This document shows, in pieces, positions 8,526-16,662 of a stretch of DNA of 16,775 nucleotides. Both the position numbers and the translations under genes were made by a program. The notes under the pieces are model-generated. The model did not search any database. It was not told where the DNA came from and saw nothing but the letters and a program-made list of their open reading frames with translations. Source of the DNA: Bacteroides sp. (GTDB lineage Bacteria > Bacteroidota > Bacteroidia > Bacteroidales > Muribaculaceae). The stretch lies in assembly GCA_014801605.1 (NCBI GenBank), contig JAAVDU010000017.1, positions 1 through 16,775 of the forward strand, in the 5' to 3' direction. Positions within the stretch are counted from its first letter, which is position 1; each line of letters starts with the position of its first letter.

Positions 8526-10058
8526 ATGAAATTATCTAATATACTCGCCGGCGTCCTCCTTATGACGGCCATGGCTTCCTGCTCGCTCAATTATGAACCA
8601 GAAGAGTTCTACAGCGATGTCACCGAGGGTGTACAAGACAACGACACCAACACTTCCGGCTTCTCGACCAAAGCCGATGTAGAGAGTTATATGATGACCC
8701 TCTCCAAAAAGTTCTCCACCAGTCTTGAGCCCTGGTATCTGGATCAGATGCTCATTCAGGAGACTCATTCCGACAACTGCTATTCAGGCTCAGATGGCAG
8801 TGAGTGCCGTCCAATGGAGAATAACACCGTTGATGCTACCAACTATGTGCTTGAACGCGACTGGAATTTCTTCCTCTCGGCTGCCGCAGAGGCAACGTTT
8901 CTGATCTGCAACATCGACAAAGTGGCAGATGGAAGTCTATCTCAGAAAGAAATTGACACATACCGCGCCCAGGCTGAAATACTGAGAGCCATGCTCTGGT
9001 TTGATATGGTGCGTCTTTGGGGCAACATTCCCATTGTTAAAGATATCCCGGGGAATATTACATCTGACAATATCGAAGAGACTTATCCCCTTTACTTCCC
9101 CTCACAAGCTACAGAAGAGGAGGCTTACAAGGCTATCGAGGAAGATCTGCTTGATGCAGTGAAATATGCCCCGGCGCAGACAGGTGACCGCACTCGCCTT
9201 ACTGTGAACGTAGCCCGCACACTGTTGGCAAAGGTATATGCCGAAAAACCGTTGCGCGACTACAACAAGGTGATAGAATATGTAAATGCAATTGAGGCCG
9301 ACGGATTCACACTCAATCCAAGTTACTCGGATTTCTGGCAGAACGACGGCGATATTCATTATGACGAGAACGCAACCGGACGCCCTCTGAAAAGTAATAC
9401 TGTTGAATCTATCTATGAAGCAGACTTTGCAGAAACAGGCGACTGCTGGATAACCTGGATGTTCGGATATGATGAAAGTGACATCAACGGCCGTATCGAC
9501 TGGGCAAAATGGTGTACCCCCTCACGCGGGCTGATAAAGGCTTATCAAGAGGCAGGCGACACAGAACGATATAACCAAACCATAGTATGGAGAGAGGCCT
9601 GCTACTCAAACCATTATCCAGCGGAAAATTATCCATTTATCTATAAAGCCCGCTCTAGATTCGCCAATGTAATTAAATACCGATTCGCCGATGTGCTTCT
9701 TCTCAAAGCCGAAGCCATGATAATGGGTCCTACTCCTAATATCGAAGGAGCAGCCTCAATCATCGACAGGATTCGCGAGCGTGCGGGTCTGACCAAGCTT
9801 CCTGCCAACGTGAGAGGTAATAAGGAGAGTCTGCTGAATGCCTATCTCAATGAACGTCGCCTTGAGCTGGCCTTCGAACAACAACGCTGGAGCGACCTTG
9901 TGCGCCTTGACAAGATGGAGGAGATTATGAACGCAACTGTAGCCGCAGACCCACTGCGTGAGAACCGTAGGGTTTATACAGAACGTGACCGGTTACTCCC
10001 CATTGCACAGGCGGTGCTTGACAAAAACGAGAATCTCATCCAGAATCCGGGTTATTAA
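8526..10058 (+). CDS. SusD-family (RagB/SusD) glycan-binding lipoprotein
   Basis: 510-residue surface lipoprotein that caps the SusC barrel and captures glycan at the cell surface. The lipobox AMASC places the acylated Cys at 19. Typical SusD helical features are seen: YRAQAEILRAMLWFDMVRLW (146-165) followed by GNIPIV, then VNVARTLLAKVYAE. Later come YRFADVLLLKAEAM and, at 442 onward, NERRLELAFEQQRWSDLVRL, with a C-terminal LIQNPGY. These are hallmarks of the RagB/SusD fold, including the TPR-like half. The gene is complete, lies 5 bases after SusC and 12 bases before the next lipoprotein gene, and is surely cotranscribed with both. Confidence 0.95.
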   Translation: MKLSNILAGVLLMTAMASCSLNYEPEEFYSDVTEGVQDNDTNTSGFSTKADVESYMMTLSKKFSTSLEPWYLDQMLIQETHSDNCYSGSDGSECRPMENNTVDATNYVLERDWNFFLSAAAEATFLICNIDKVADGSLSQKEIDTYRAQAEILRAMLWFDMVRLWGNIPIVKDIPGNITSDNIEETYPLYFPSQATEEEAYKAIEEDLLDAVKYAPAQTGDRTRLTVNVARTLLAKVYAEKPLRDYNKVIEYVNAIEADGFTLNPSYSDFWQNDGDIHYDENATGRPLKSNTVESIYEADFAETGDCWITWMFGYDESDINGRIDWAKWCTPSRGLIKAYQEAGDTERYNQTIVWREACYSNHYPAENYPFIYKARSRFANVIKYRFADVLLLKAEAMIMGPTPNIEGAASIIDRIRERAGLTKLPANVRGNKESLLNAYLNERRLELAFEQQRWSDLVRLDKMEEIMNATVAADPLRENRRVYTERDRLLPIAQAVLDKNENLIQNPGY

Positions 10059-10070
10059 TACGCTAATAAT

Positions 10071-12110
10071 ATGAATCCTTTCAAATCCATTATACTGACT
10101 GCTCTTGCAGTCGGCGCGCTGGCCGCGTGCTCAGATGAGCCCGGTACAGGCAATCCCGTAATCGATGTCCGCAACGACATAGAGGATGTATGCTACGGCG
10201 ACAGTCTCCCTTTCACCGTCAAGGCCTCTGACACGGAAGTCGCACTATCTACTCTCAAGGCACGTCTATATTATGGCGATGAGATGGTAAGTGAGACCAT
10301 TATCCGTACTAAAGAGAGCGACAAAGACTATTCCGGCAAGATCTTTGTGCCCTATCTCGCCGATAAGGCCGACGGACAGGCAAGACTTGTACTCCTGCTC
10401 CAGAATATAAAGTTCACTATAACGGAGAAGGAGTACACCGTAGGCCTCACTCATCCTGATTATCCCTATCTTACCCTTGAAGATGGGGAGGGTAATTCCT
10501 ATCGCCTGGAGCGTAAGGAACGTTACAATTATGCTTTTACCGGAAAGATGCCTCAGAAGGTGAAAGGCCTTATACGTGCTCCCAAATCCACCCCCAATGG
10601 TAATGAGCTGACTTTCGGCTATCGCGATAATCGTATCGTTGAGGGAAGCACAGATGGCATCCCATTCTCCAATTCAAGGGCAGGGAAATACACAATCACA
10701 TTCAACTCATATTCACTCATAGGCAGTCCGTTTGTCGTACTGAAACTCAACGGCCAGGAGATGGCAAGTGTAGATGACAATAATTCAGCCCTTGACCTGA
10801 ATATCGCACAAGGTGATATACTTTCTCCTGAAGGATTTCCAGAGTATGAAGATTGGATAATCGACACCGACTTCTTCACTCAGAATCCTGATGGATCTCT
10901 GACATTCAAGCCGATTGGAGGAAGCTACCGAGTCTTAGCCAACAGCCAGCTCAAAACATTGATTGTAAGGCCACTCCTTAATGGCGAGCCCGCACGCCTG
11001 CAGGAAGACGGATCAGGCGGCCTATGGATAATTGGAACCGGTTTCGGCAAGCCCTCCATGGGTTCCAACGAAGTCGGCTGGAGTCCGGAACGCGCTTATG
11101 CTCTTGCCCAGGTTCATCCCGGTGTCTATCAGGTGACATGTGTGGCCGGTAAATCACTCTCTATTGATGATATCAACTTTAAGTTTTTCTACGAAATGAG
11201 CTGGAACGGCTGTCTTGAAGGCTCCGACATACACAGCACGAGCGATCTCATAAAGACAGGTATGGGTCAGGACATTGACGGCCACGATCCCGGCAATCTT
11301 TATCTGGCAGAAGGCGTGACACTTGAACCCAATGCAATATACACCTTGACTGTAGATGTGACTGCAGGCATCCACGACGCAGTACTATCCGTAACAAAGA
11401 ACGGCTTCGAAGAATTCGTAGAGAAGAAGGTAAATTTCTGCGGCACTCCTCTTACAACTTCTGATAATTCAATCTACACCGGCATCGTCAATCTGAGTCA
11501 GAAACAAGAATTATCCATAGAAGGCACAAATGTAAATGAGATGTGGTGGCTCGATCCTGACTACTTCTCTTATGACAATGAGACTGGAAAAATCTCATTC
11601 AGACCGGTCGAGGGAGAATACCTTATAACGCTCAACCGTGCGAATGCAACCCTTCAGGCTGCACGAATGGAGAATGGCCAACCGGCTGTGATGACTCCCG
11701 ACTATCGTAAGGCACTATATTTGCGAGGCTGGGGCGCCTGTGCCGTCAGCTTCCCCGACCAGATAGGCTGGGATGAAAAGAATGCGTTTTGTATGGCCGA
11801 GATAGAACCCGGAGTGTTCCGTTATACCGCCCAGGGAGCTAATGCTGCTGCGCCCTCTGTAGGGGAGCGTCTCAGCTATGACTGGTTTGGCATCAAGTTC
11901 TTTTGGCAGAAAGGAGATGGCGGTGAGTTCAGCAATGAAACTAACCTGAAGTTGACCGACCGCTCCTCGGAATGGGTTACGTTATCAGAGACCGGTGACG
12001 TAAACTTGGTAGATGGCAAACAGCTAACAATAGGGAACACATACCAGATTACAGTATATCTGTCGGAAGGCCTTGAAAAAGGAACGATCGACTTCATTGA
12101 AATCCAGTAA
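10071..12110 (+). CDS. Surface glycan-binding lipoprotein with duplicated C-terminal module
   Basis: 679-residue lipoprotein at the usual position of a surface glycan-binding protein, just after SusD. The lipobox is ALAAC with Cys20, followed by Ser-Asp-Glu, an acidic start that suits export to the surface. About 25-200 form an N-terminal part with beta-rich sequence. The rest holds two related units. WIIDTDFFTQNPDGSLTFKP (262-281) aligns with WWLDPDYFSYDNETGKISFR (492-511), LWIIGTGFG (318-326) with LYLRGWGAC (549-557), PGVYQVT (350-356) with PGVFRYT (580-586), and INFKFFYEMSW (368-378) with FGIKFFWQKGD (606-616). The layout resembles proteins annotated DUF5125/DUF5121 in Bacteroides, which I name from memory. 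There are no catalytic motifs I recognise. Aromatic residues (many Trp/Tyr/Phe) in the repeats could stack on sugars. The role is inferred from position and type, not proven. Confidence 0.82.
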   Translation: MNPFKSIILTALAVGALAACSDEPGTGNPVIDVRNDIEDVCYGDSLPFTVKASDTEVALSTLKARLYYGDEMVSETIIRTKESDKDYSGKIFVPYLADKADGQARLVLLLQNIKFTITEKEYTVGLTHPDYPYLTLEDGEGNSYRLERKERYNYAFTGKMPQKVKGLIRAPKSTPNGNELTFGYRDNRIVEGSTDGIPFSNSRAGKYTITFNSYSLIGSPFVVLKLNGQEMASVDDNNSALDLNIAQGDILSPEGFPEYEDWIIDTDFFTQNPDGSLTFKPIGGSYRVLANSQLKTLIVRPLLNGEPARLQEDGSGGLWIIGTGFGKPSMGSNEVGWSPERAYALAQVHPGVYQVTCVAGKSLSIDDINFKFFYEMSWNGCLEGSDIHSTSDLIKTGMGQDIDGHDPGNLYLAEGVTLEPNAIYTLTVDVTAGIHDAVLSVTKNGFEEFVEKKVNFCGTPLTTSDNSIYTGIVNLSQKQELSIEGTNVNEMWWLDPDYFSYDNETGKISFRPVEGEYLITLNRANATLQAARMENGQPAVMTPDYRKALYLRGWGACAVSFPDQIGWDEKNAFCMAEIEPGVFRYTAQGANAAAPSVGERLSYDWFGIKFFWQKGDGGEFSNETNLKLTDRSSEWVTLSETGDVNLVDGKQLTIGNTYQITVYLSEGLEKGTIDFIEIQ

Positions 12111-12122
12111 CAGACAACAGCA

Positions 12123-14348
12123 ATGATAAGACAAATATTATTCTCAGCTATATTTGGTGCGGCTACCCTTACGGAAGCCGCCGCCACCCCACTCTATCTC
12201 AATGATGATGCTGATATTGAGGCTCGCGTTGAGGATGCCTTAAATCGTATGACCCTTGAGGAGAAAGTGGGGTTGCTACATGCGCAGTCAAAATTCAGTT
12301 CACGCGGGGTAAGCCGTCTCGGGATACCTGAGGTATGGTGTACTGATGGACCTCACGGCATACGGGCGGAAGTGAAATGGGATGAATGGGATCAAGCAGG
12401 ATGGACTAATGATTCCTGTGTGGCATTCCCCGCTCTTACATGTCTTGCCGCCACTTGGAATCCCGATATGGCTATGGCATATGGGCAGGCTATTGGCGAA
12501 GAGGCCCGTTACCGTAAAAAGACCGTTCTTCTCGGTCCCGGAGTCAACATGTATCGCAGTCCTCTCTGTGGACGCAACTTCGAATATATGGGTGAGGATC
12601 CCTATCTCGCTTCAGTGATGGTGGTGCCTTACGTCCAAGGAGTGCAGTCCAATGGTGTGGCTGCTTGCGTGAAACACTACGCGCTGAACAATCAGGAAGA
12701 CTGGCGCGATGCAGTCAATGTCGTTGTTGATGATCGCACACTCCACGAAATCTATCTGCCGGCGTTCAAAGCTGCTGTCTGCGATGGCGGAGCATGGGCG
12801 ATAATGGGTGGTTATAACCTTTATAACAATGAGCATTGTTGCCACAATCAGGTATTGTTGAACGACATCCTCAAACATGACTGGGGTTTCGATGGTGTCG
12901 TAATTAGTGACTGGGCCGGAGTGCACGATACACGTGAGGCAGCTCATAAAGGTATAGACATGGAATTCGGGACATGGACCGATGGGCTTAAGAACGGCAA
13001 GAAAAACGCTTACGATGATTATTATATGGCCGATCCCTACATACGTTTTCTCCGCACCGGAGAACTAAGTCATAAAGAACTTGACGACAAAGCAAGACGT
13101 GTGCTGCGCCTGATTATGCGGACCGAGATGAATCGCAAGCGTCCCTATGGTTCGTTCAGCTCTCCTGAACACTACGCTGCAGCACGCCGGATTGGAGATG
13201 AGGGGATAGTGCTACTCCAAAACAAAGGGAATCTGCTTCCCATTGACCGCAATAAGGCATCGCGTATACTCGTTGTAGGCGAGAATGCCGTTAAGATGAT
13301 GACAGTAGGGGGTGGATCTTCCTCGCTAAAAGTACAACGAGAGATAACTCCGCTAGAGGGTATCATGGCAGCTTGTCCGGGCTGTGCAGTTGACTTTGAA
13401 CGTGGCTATGTCGGCGACACAGGAGGCGAATATAACGGCGTTGTATCAGGTCAGAACTTAAATGAGACTCGCACTGCAAGCCAGCTGATAGCCGATGCGG
13501 TTGCCAAGGCAAAAGGAGCCGATTACGTGATTTTCTTTGGCGGCCTCAATAAGGCAGACCATCAGGATGCCGAAGGCTCAGACCGTCTTGGTATGGCTCT
13601 GCCCTATCATCAGGATGATGTGATCGAAGCCCTCGCAAAAGCCAACCCTAATTTCATTGTAGTGAATATCTCCGGCAACGGAGTTGAGATGCCCTGGATA
13701 AATAAAGTCCCTGCCGTGCTTCAAGGATGGTATGTAGGCAGTGAGGCAGGGGAAGCTTTAGCTGATGTCATCTTCGGTGATGTCAATCCCTCGGGAAGAC
13801 TTCCCATGACTTTCTACGCAACACTCAACCAATGTTCCGCACATAGTGTGGGGCAATTCCCCGGTGTGTGGCGAGATAACGAGAAGATCCAGGATTGCAA
13901 TTACGCAGAAGGACTTCTGACCGGCTATCGCTGGATTGATGCCAAAAAGCTCAAGCCCCTGTTTCCATTCGGCCATGGCCTCAGCTATACCACTTTCAGC
14001 TACTCCAAACCTAAGGTAAATTCCGGCAGTATGACAGCCGACGGTTCGGTAGAGATAACAGTAGATGTCACTAATACCGGCTCACGTGAGGGGGCAGAAG
14101 TTGTCCAACTTTATCTGGCAGATGTGAAGTCGTCGGTTCCACGCCCTGTGAAGGAGCTGAAAGGCTTCAGGAAGGTGCACCTGAATCCGGGTCAGACAGC
14201 AACTGTGACATTCAAGGTAACTGAAGATATGCTTAGGTTCTATGATGACAAAGCCGGTGAGTGGCGTAGTGAACCCGGTAAGTTCGAAGCCCATATCGGC
14301 TCGTCATCCACCGACATCAAGGGTAAAACAGATTTCAATCTACTATAA
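12123..14348 (+). CDS. GH3 beta-glucosidase-like exo-enzyme
   Basis: 741-residue glycosidase, complete. Its signal peptide (about 1-21, ending AAA/TPLYL) has no lipobox, so it is probably a soluble periplasmic enzyme that trims imported oligosaccharides. Domain order is the GH3 N-terminal barrel (about 30-335), the alpha/beta sandwich (about 355-565) and a fibronectin-III-like C-terminal domain (about 645-735). Barrel motifs include GPGVNMYRSPLCGRNFEYMG (138-157) and KHYALNNQE (184-192), with the catalytic nucleophile probably Asp263 in VVISDWAG. The acid/base is probably Glu484 in DAEGSDRLGMALP. PFGHGLSYTTF (615-625) and the FnIII segment with VVQLYLADV are typical of beta-glucosidases, though GH3 members also act on xylosides and others. 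It starts 12 bases after the binding-protein stop and ends 2 bases before the GH30 remnant, so it is part of the same operon. Confidence 0.93.
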   Translation: MIRQILFSAIFGAATLTEAAATPLYLNDDADIEARVEDALNRMTLEEKVGLLHAQSKFSSRGVSRLGIPEVWCTDGPHGIRAEVKWDEWDQAGWTNDSCVAFPALTCLAATWNPDMAMAYGQAIGEEARYRKKTVLLGPGVNMYRSPLCGRNFEYMGEDPYLASVMVVPYVQGVQSNGVAACVKHYALNNQEDWRDAVNVVVDDRTLHEIYLPAFKAAVCDGGAWAIMGGYNLYNNEHCCHNQVLLNDILKHDWGFDGVVISDWAGVHDTREAAHKGIDMEFGTWTDGLKNGKKNAYDDYYMADPYIRFLRTGELSHKELDDKARRVLRLIMRTEMNRKRPYGSFSSPEHYAAARRIGDEGIVLLQNKGNLLPIDRNKASRILVVGENAVKMMTVGGGSSSLKVQREITPLEGIMAACPGCAVDFERGYVGDTGGEYNGVVSGQNLNETRTASQLIADAVAKAKGADYVIFFGGLNKADHQDAEGSDRLGMALPYHQDDVIEALAKANPNFIVVNISGNGVEMPWINKVPAVLQGWYVGSEAGEALADVIFGDVNPSGRLPMTFYATLNQCSAHSVGQFPGVWRDNEKIQDCNYAEGLLTGYRWIDAKKLKPLFPFGHGLSYTTFSYSKPKVNSGSMTADGSVEITVDVTNTGSREGAEVVQLYLADVKSSVPRPVKELKGFRKVHLNPGQTATVTFKVTEDMLRFYDDKAGEWRSEPGKFEAHIGSSSTDIKGKTDFNLL

Positions 14349-14350
14349 GA

Positions 14351-14892
14351 ATGAAGAAATCAGCCATCATCGCCCTCGGTGTGGTTATGCTCTCCTGCGG
14401 GAGACAAAACAATTCTGTAATCCTGACGCCACCCTTCACAACGGGTGACGTCAGGATTACAACTACTACCGCGGACCGTAACAATGACCTTGCCTCTCCC
14501 TGGACGGCACCAAAATGGATAGAGGCATTTCAAAACGAAGGGATTGAGATATATGCTATGACACCTCAGAACAAACCTCTCAATAGAGGGAACTCCGCCT
14601 CGATATTTATGGGCTGGGAGGAGCAACGTAATTTCATCAAGAATGAGTTGGGCTCTGCATTCCGTTAAGCCTTTATAAAAACACAGAGTTATATTTTCGA
14701 CCATAATTACAATTACCACAACTGGATAATCAGCATCGCTATCCATTAAAAATCTATGCTGATGGCGAAGCCCCGCAATATATCGCCGGTGCGGCTTATC
14801 ATAATTATGGCAGAGATGTGGAAGAATTAAATCTCACTCATCGTATCAATATGGAGCAGCTGACGCTCAGTCGCTCCGGTTCTCTACAGTGA
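14351..14892 (+). pseudogene. Remnant of a GH30 lipoprotein glycosidase
   Basis: Last gene of the operon, starting 2 bases after GH3, now broken. The open part (14351-14668, 105 codons) has a lipoprotein signal (LSC, Cys16), then TTTTADRNNDL, SPWTAPKW and EGIEIYAMTPQN, in GH30 order. Most of the barrel between these pieces is missing, so there are probably two in-frame deletions, near residues 47 and 56. Lys75 (codon 14573-14575, AAA) stands where GH30 has the acid/base Glu of TPQNEP. After a TAA at 14666 the same frame goes on with AFIKTQSYIFDHNYNY, and a frameshift near 14720 continues as YPLKIYADGEA and YIAGAAYHNYG to a TGA at 14890-14892. The segment that would hold the nucleophile Glu is absent. 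Intact family members are roughly 480-530 residues. The parent enzyme was probably a beta-glucan-active GH30, possibly beta-1,6-glucanase. No activity can remain. Confidence 0.88.
14417..14460. repeat. Long hairpin inside the GH30 remnant
   Basis: GTAATCCTGACG (14417-14428) is the exact reverse complement of 14449-14460. Inside it, after one C/A mismatch, CACCC (14430-14434) pairs with GGGTG (14443-14447) around an 8-base loop. The result is an 18-position stem with one mismatch. No T-run follows, so it is not a standard terminator. Confidence 0.85.
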
Positions 14893-15161
14893 CTACCCGG
14901 CTATTGGGGCTTACCCCTTACCCACAATGGAGGATTGTTGCTGACCATCTCCGTATTCCGAAACTTGAATCAGGAGTATTACAGACGATGGCATAATTCA
15001 TATTGAATCAGCTCTACCCTCTCATTGAAAATCAGTCACTGTCACCTAGGTCGGTCCCTAAACTCTGACTTTCACCCGTACTCAACAACCTGTCAGTATT
15101 GCCTAACCAGGGTATCCATCTCATCCTAACATAAGAAGTATAACATTCTATTTTGAGTAAC
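14893..15161. other. Region without a recognisable gene
   Basis: All frames are closed by stops. Short open pieces follow the GH30 remnant: LPGYWGLPLTHNGGLLLTIS in one frame to a TGA at 15004-15006, and DHLRIPKLESGVLQTMA in another. They look like more decayed coding sequence, but I cannot name the family. From about 15010 to 15160 I see nothing structured. Confidence 0.5.
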
Positions 15162-15192
15162 AAAAGGCAATTTCAGACCGGAGTTGCCTTTT
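15162..15192. terminator. Rho-independent terminator after the operon
   Basis: AAAAGGCAA (15162-15170) and TTGCCTTTT (15184-15192) form a perfect 9-pair stem with a 13-base loop. The T-run on the right and the A-run on the left let it work in both directions. It should end the SusC-to-GH30 transcript and so isolate the fucosidase gene. Confidence 0.8.
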
Positions 15193-15247
15193 ATATTATC
15201 ATGAGTGGTTGTCCCTGAATAATAAGCCATCAATTGAGCTATGGGAA

Positions 15248-15278
15248 ATTGAAATTTCTGATTTTTTGGTTACCTTTG
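15248..15278 (+). promoter_or_regulatory. Promoter of the GH29 fucosidase gene
   Basis: ATTG (15248-15251) is a near match to TTTG, followed by a 19-base spacer and TACCTTTG (15271-15278), a full match to TAnnTTTG. The predicted start of transcription near 15285 lies after the first in-frame ATG (15234), which shows that this ATG is not the real start. Confidence 0.65.
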
Positions 15279-15320
15279 TGGACAAATACATTTATAACAT
15301 TACTATACCATGGAATGGAT

Positions 15321-16616
15321 ATGAATACAAAGAGAATTATACAAGGGCTCGGTACTGCTTTATTGCTCGCATTTGGAGTAAAGTTTGCGAAGGCGGAGTA
15401 TCAGCCTTCTCCCGAAATCGTGCAGGCTCAGGAGGAATTTGCCGACTCCAAGTTCGGAGTGTTTTTCCACTGGGGACTTTACTCCATGTTCGGACAGGGT
15501 GAATGGTATCTGAATTATGGACCGAAGCAGGAGGAGTATGTAAAAGCAGCCAAGGGCTTTTATCCGTCAAAGTTCGATGCAAAGGCTTGGGTGAAAGCCG
15601 TGAAAGATGCCGGTGCCAAATATATTTGCTTCACCTCACGACATCATGAGGGCTTCTCCATGTGGGATACGGATATGTCTGACTATAATATCGTAGATGC
15701 CACACCATTCGGCAGGGATGTGCTCAAGGAACTTGCAGAAGAATGTCAGCGGCAGGGAATCAAGCTCCATCTTTATTACTCCCACATCGACTGGGGTCGG
15801 GAGGACTATCCACGCGGACGCACGGGGCTCGACACAGGAGTTGATCTTTCACATCCCGATTGGAAAGGGTATTATGATTTTATGAATGGCCAACTGAAGG
15901 AACTGCTCACAAATTACGGACCGATAGGAGCCATTTGGTTTGACGGCTGGTGGGATCACGATGAAGATAAGACCCCGTTCGACTGGGAATTGCCGGCACA
16001 ATACCAGATGATTCATGATCTACAGCCCTCCTGCCTCGTTGCCAACAATCATCATCAGACTCCCTTCGAGGGTGACCTTCCGGGAGAGAACGCCTATGGA
16101 CTTTCCGGGCAGGCTATAAGTCAGCTTCCATTGGAGACCTGCGCCACGATGAATGGCATGTGGGGCTACAAAATTGCCGACCAAAATTATAAGGATCCAC
16201 AAATACTCATTCATATGCTTGTCGGCGCAGCCAGCAAAGGGGCTAATCTCCTTCTAAACGTCGGGCCACAACCAAGCTGGGAACTGCCCGCAACCGCTCT
16301 CAACCGCCTTGCTGAGATGGGGAAATGGCTGAACGAATACGGAGAGACAATCTACGGCACACGTCGCGGCGACTTCCCCGCACAGAGTTGGGGCACATCA
16401 ACACGTAAGGGAAATCTACTGTTTGTTCATGTGCTTGAGCCGGAAGCTCCGGTGATATATGTACCGGTAAAGGGAAAAGTGAAGAAAGCATACACCTTCA
16501 AGGAACATAAGAAAGTGAAATTCAATACTGCCGAAGAGGGTATACTGCTTGATGTGGGGAAAATCGATAAGGACACGATCGATTACGTGGTAGTTCTTGA
16601 AACAACCAAATTATAA
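15321..16616 (+). CDS. GH29 alpha-L-fucosidase
   Basis: Removes terminal alpha-L-fucose from host or dietary glycans, probably in the periplasm. I chose ATG 15321 (431 residues) because it gives a clean signal peptide (MNTKRIIQGLGTALLLAFGV, cleavage after AKA near 25) and lies downstream of the promoter. ATG 15315 two codons earlier is possible; ATG 15234 adds an unlikely extension that covers the promoter. GH29 motifs are FGVFFHWGLYSMFG (45-58), YICFTSRHHEGFSMWDT (101-117), HLYYSHIDWGRED (150-162) and AIWFDGWWD (204-212), with Asp208 the likely nucleophile. Glu272 in LETCATMNGMWGY is a likely acid/base, 64 residues on; this second assignment is by analogy. The catalytic barrel is followed by a short C-terminal beta domain (about 350-431). 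It has its own promoter after a terminator, so it need not be regulated with the SusC/D operon. Confidence 0.93.
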   Translation: MNTKRIIQGLGTALLLAFGVKFAKAEYQPSPEIVQAQEEFADSKFGVFFHWGLYSMFGQGEWYLNYGPKQEEYVKAAKGFYPSKFDAKAWVKAVKDAGAKYICFTSRHHEGFSMWDTDMSDYNIVDATPFGRDVLKELAEECQRQGIKLHLYYSHIDWGREDYPRGRTGLDTGVDLSHPDWKGYYDFMNGQLKELLTNYGPIGAIWFDGWWDHDEDKTPFDWELPAQYQMIHDLQPSCLVANNHHQTPFEGDLPGENAYGLSGQAISQLPLETCATMNGMWGYKIADQNYKDPQILIHMLVGAASKGANLLLNVGPQPSWELPATALNRLAEMGKWLNEYGETIYGTRRGDFPAQSWGTSTRKGNLLFVHVLEPEAPVIYVPVKGKVKKAYTFKEHKKVKFNTAEEGILLDVGKIDKDTIDYVVVLETTKL

Positions 16617-16662
16617 AGCCCCAGATGAATAGACTGATATCAACAAGCAAAAGAAAAAATAT

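Noticed and set aside
14360..14746. 128-codon minus-strand open frame
   Set aside because: It is antisense to the GH30 remnant, which has recognisable motifs; the minus frame has none.
14866..14989. Faint SRSG motif suggesting a GH31 fragment after GH30
   Set aside because: One four-residue motif without the neighbouring GH31 active-site sequences is not enough, and it overlaps the end of the GH30 frame.
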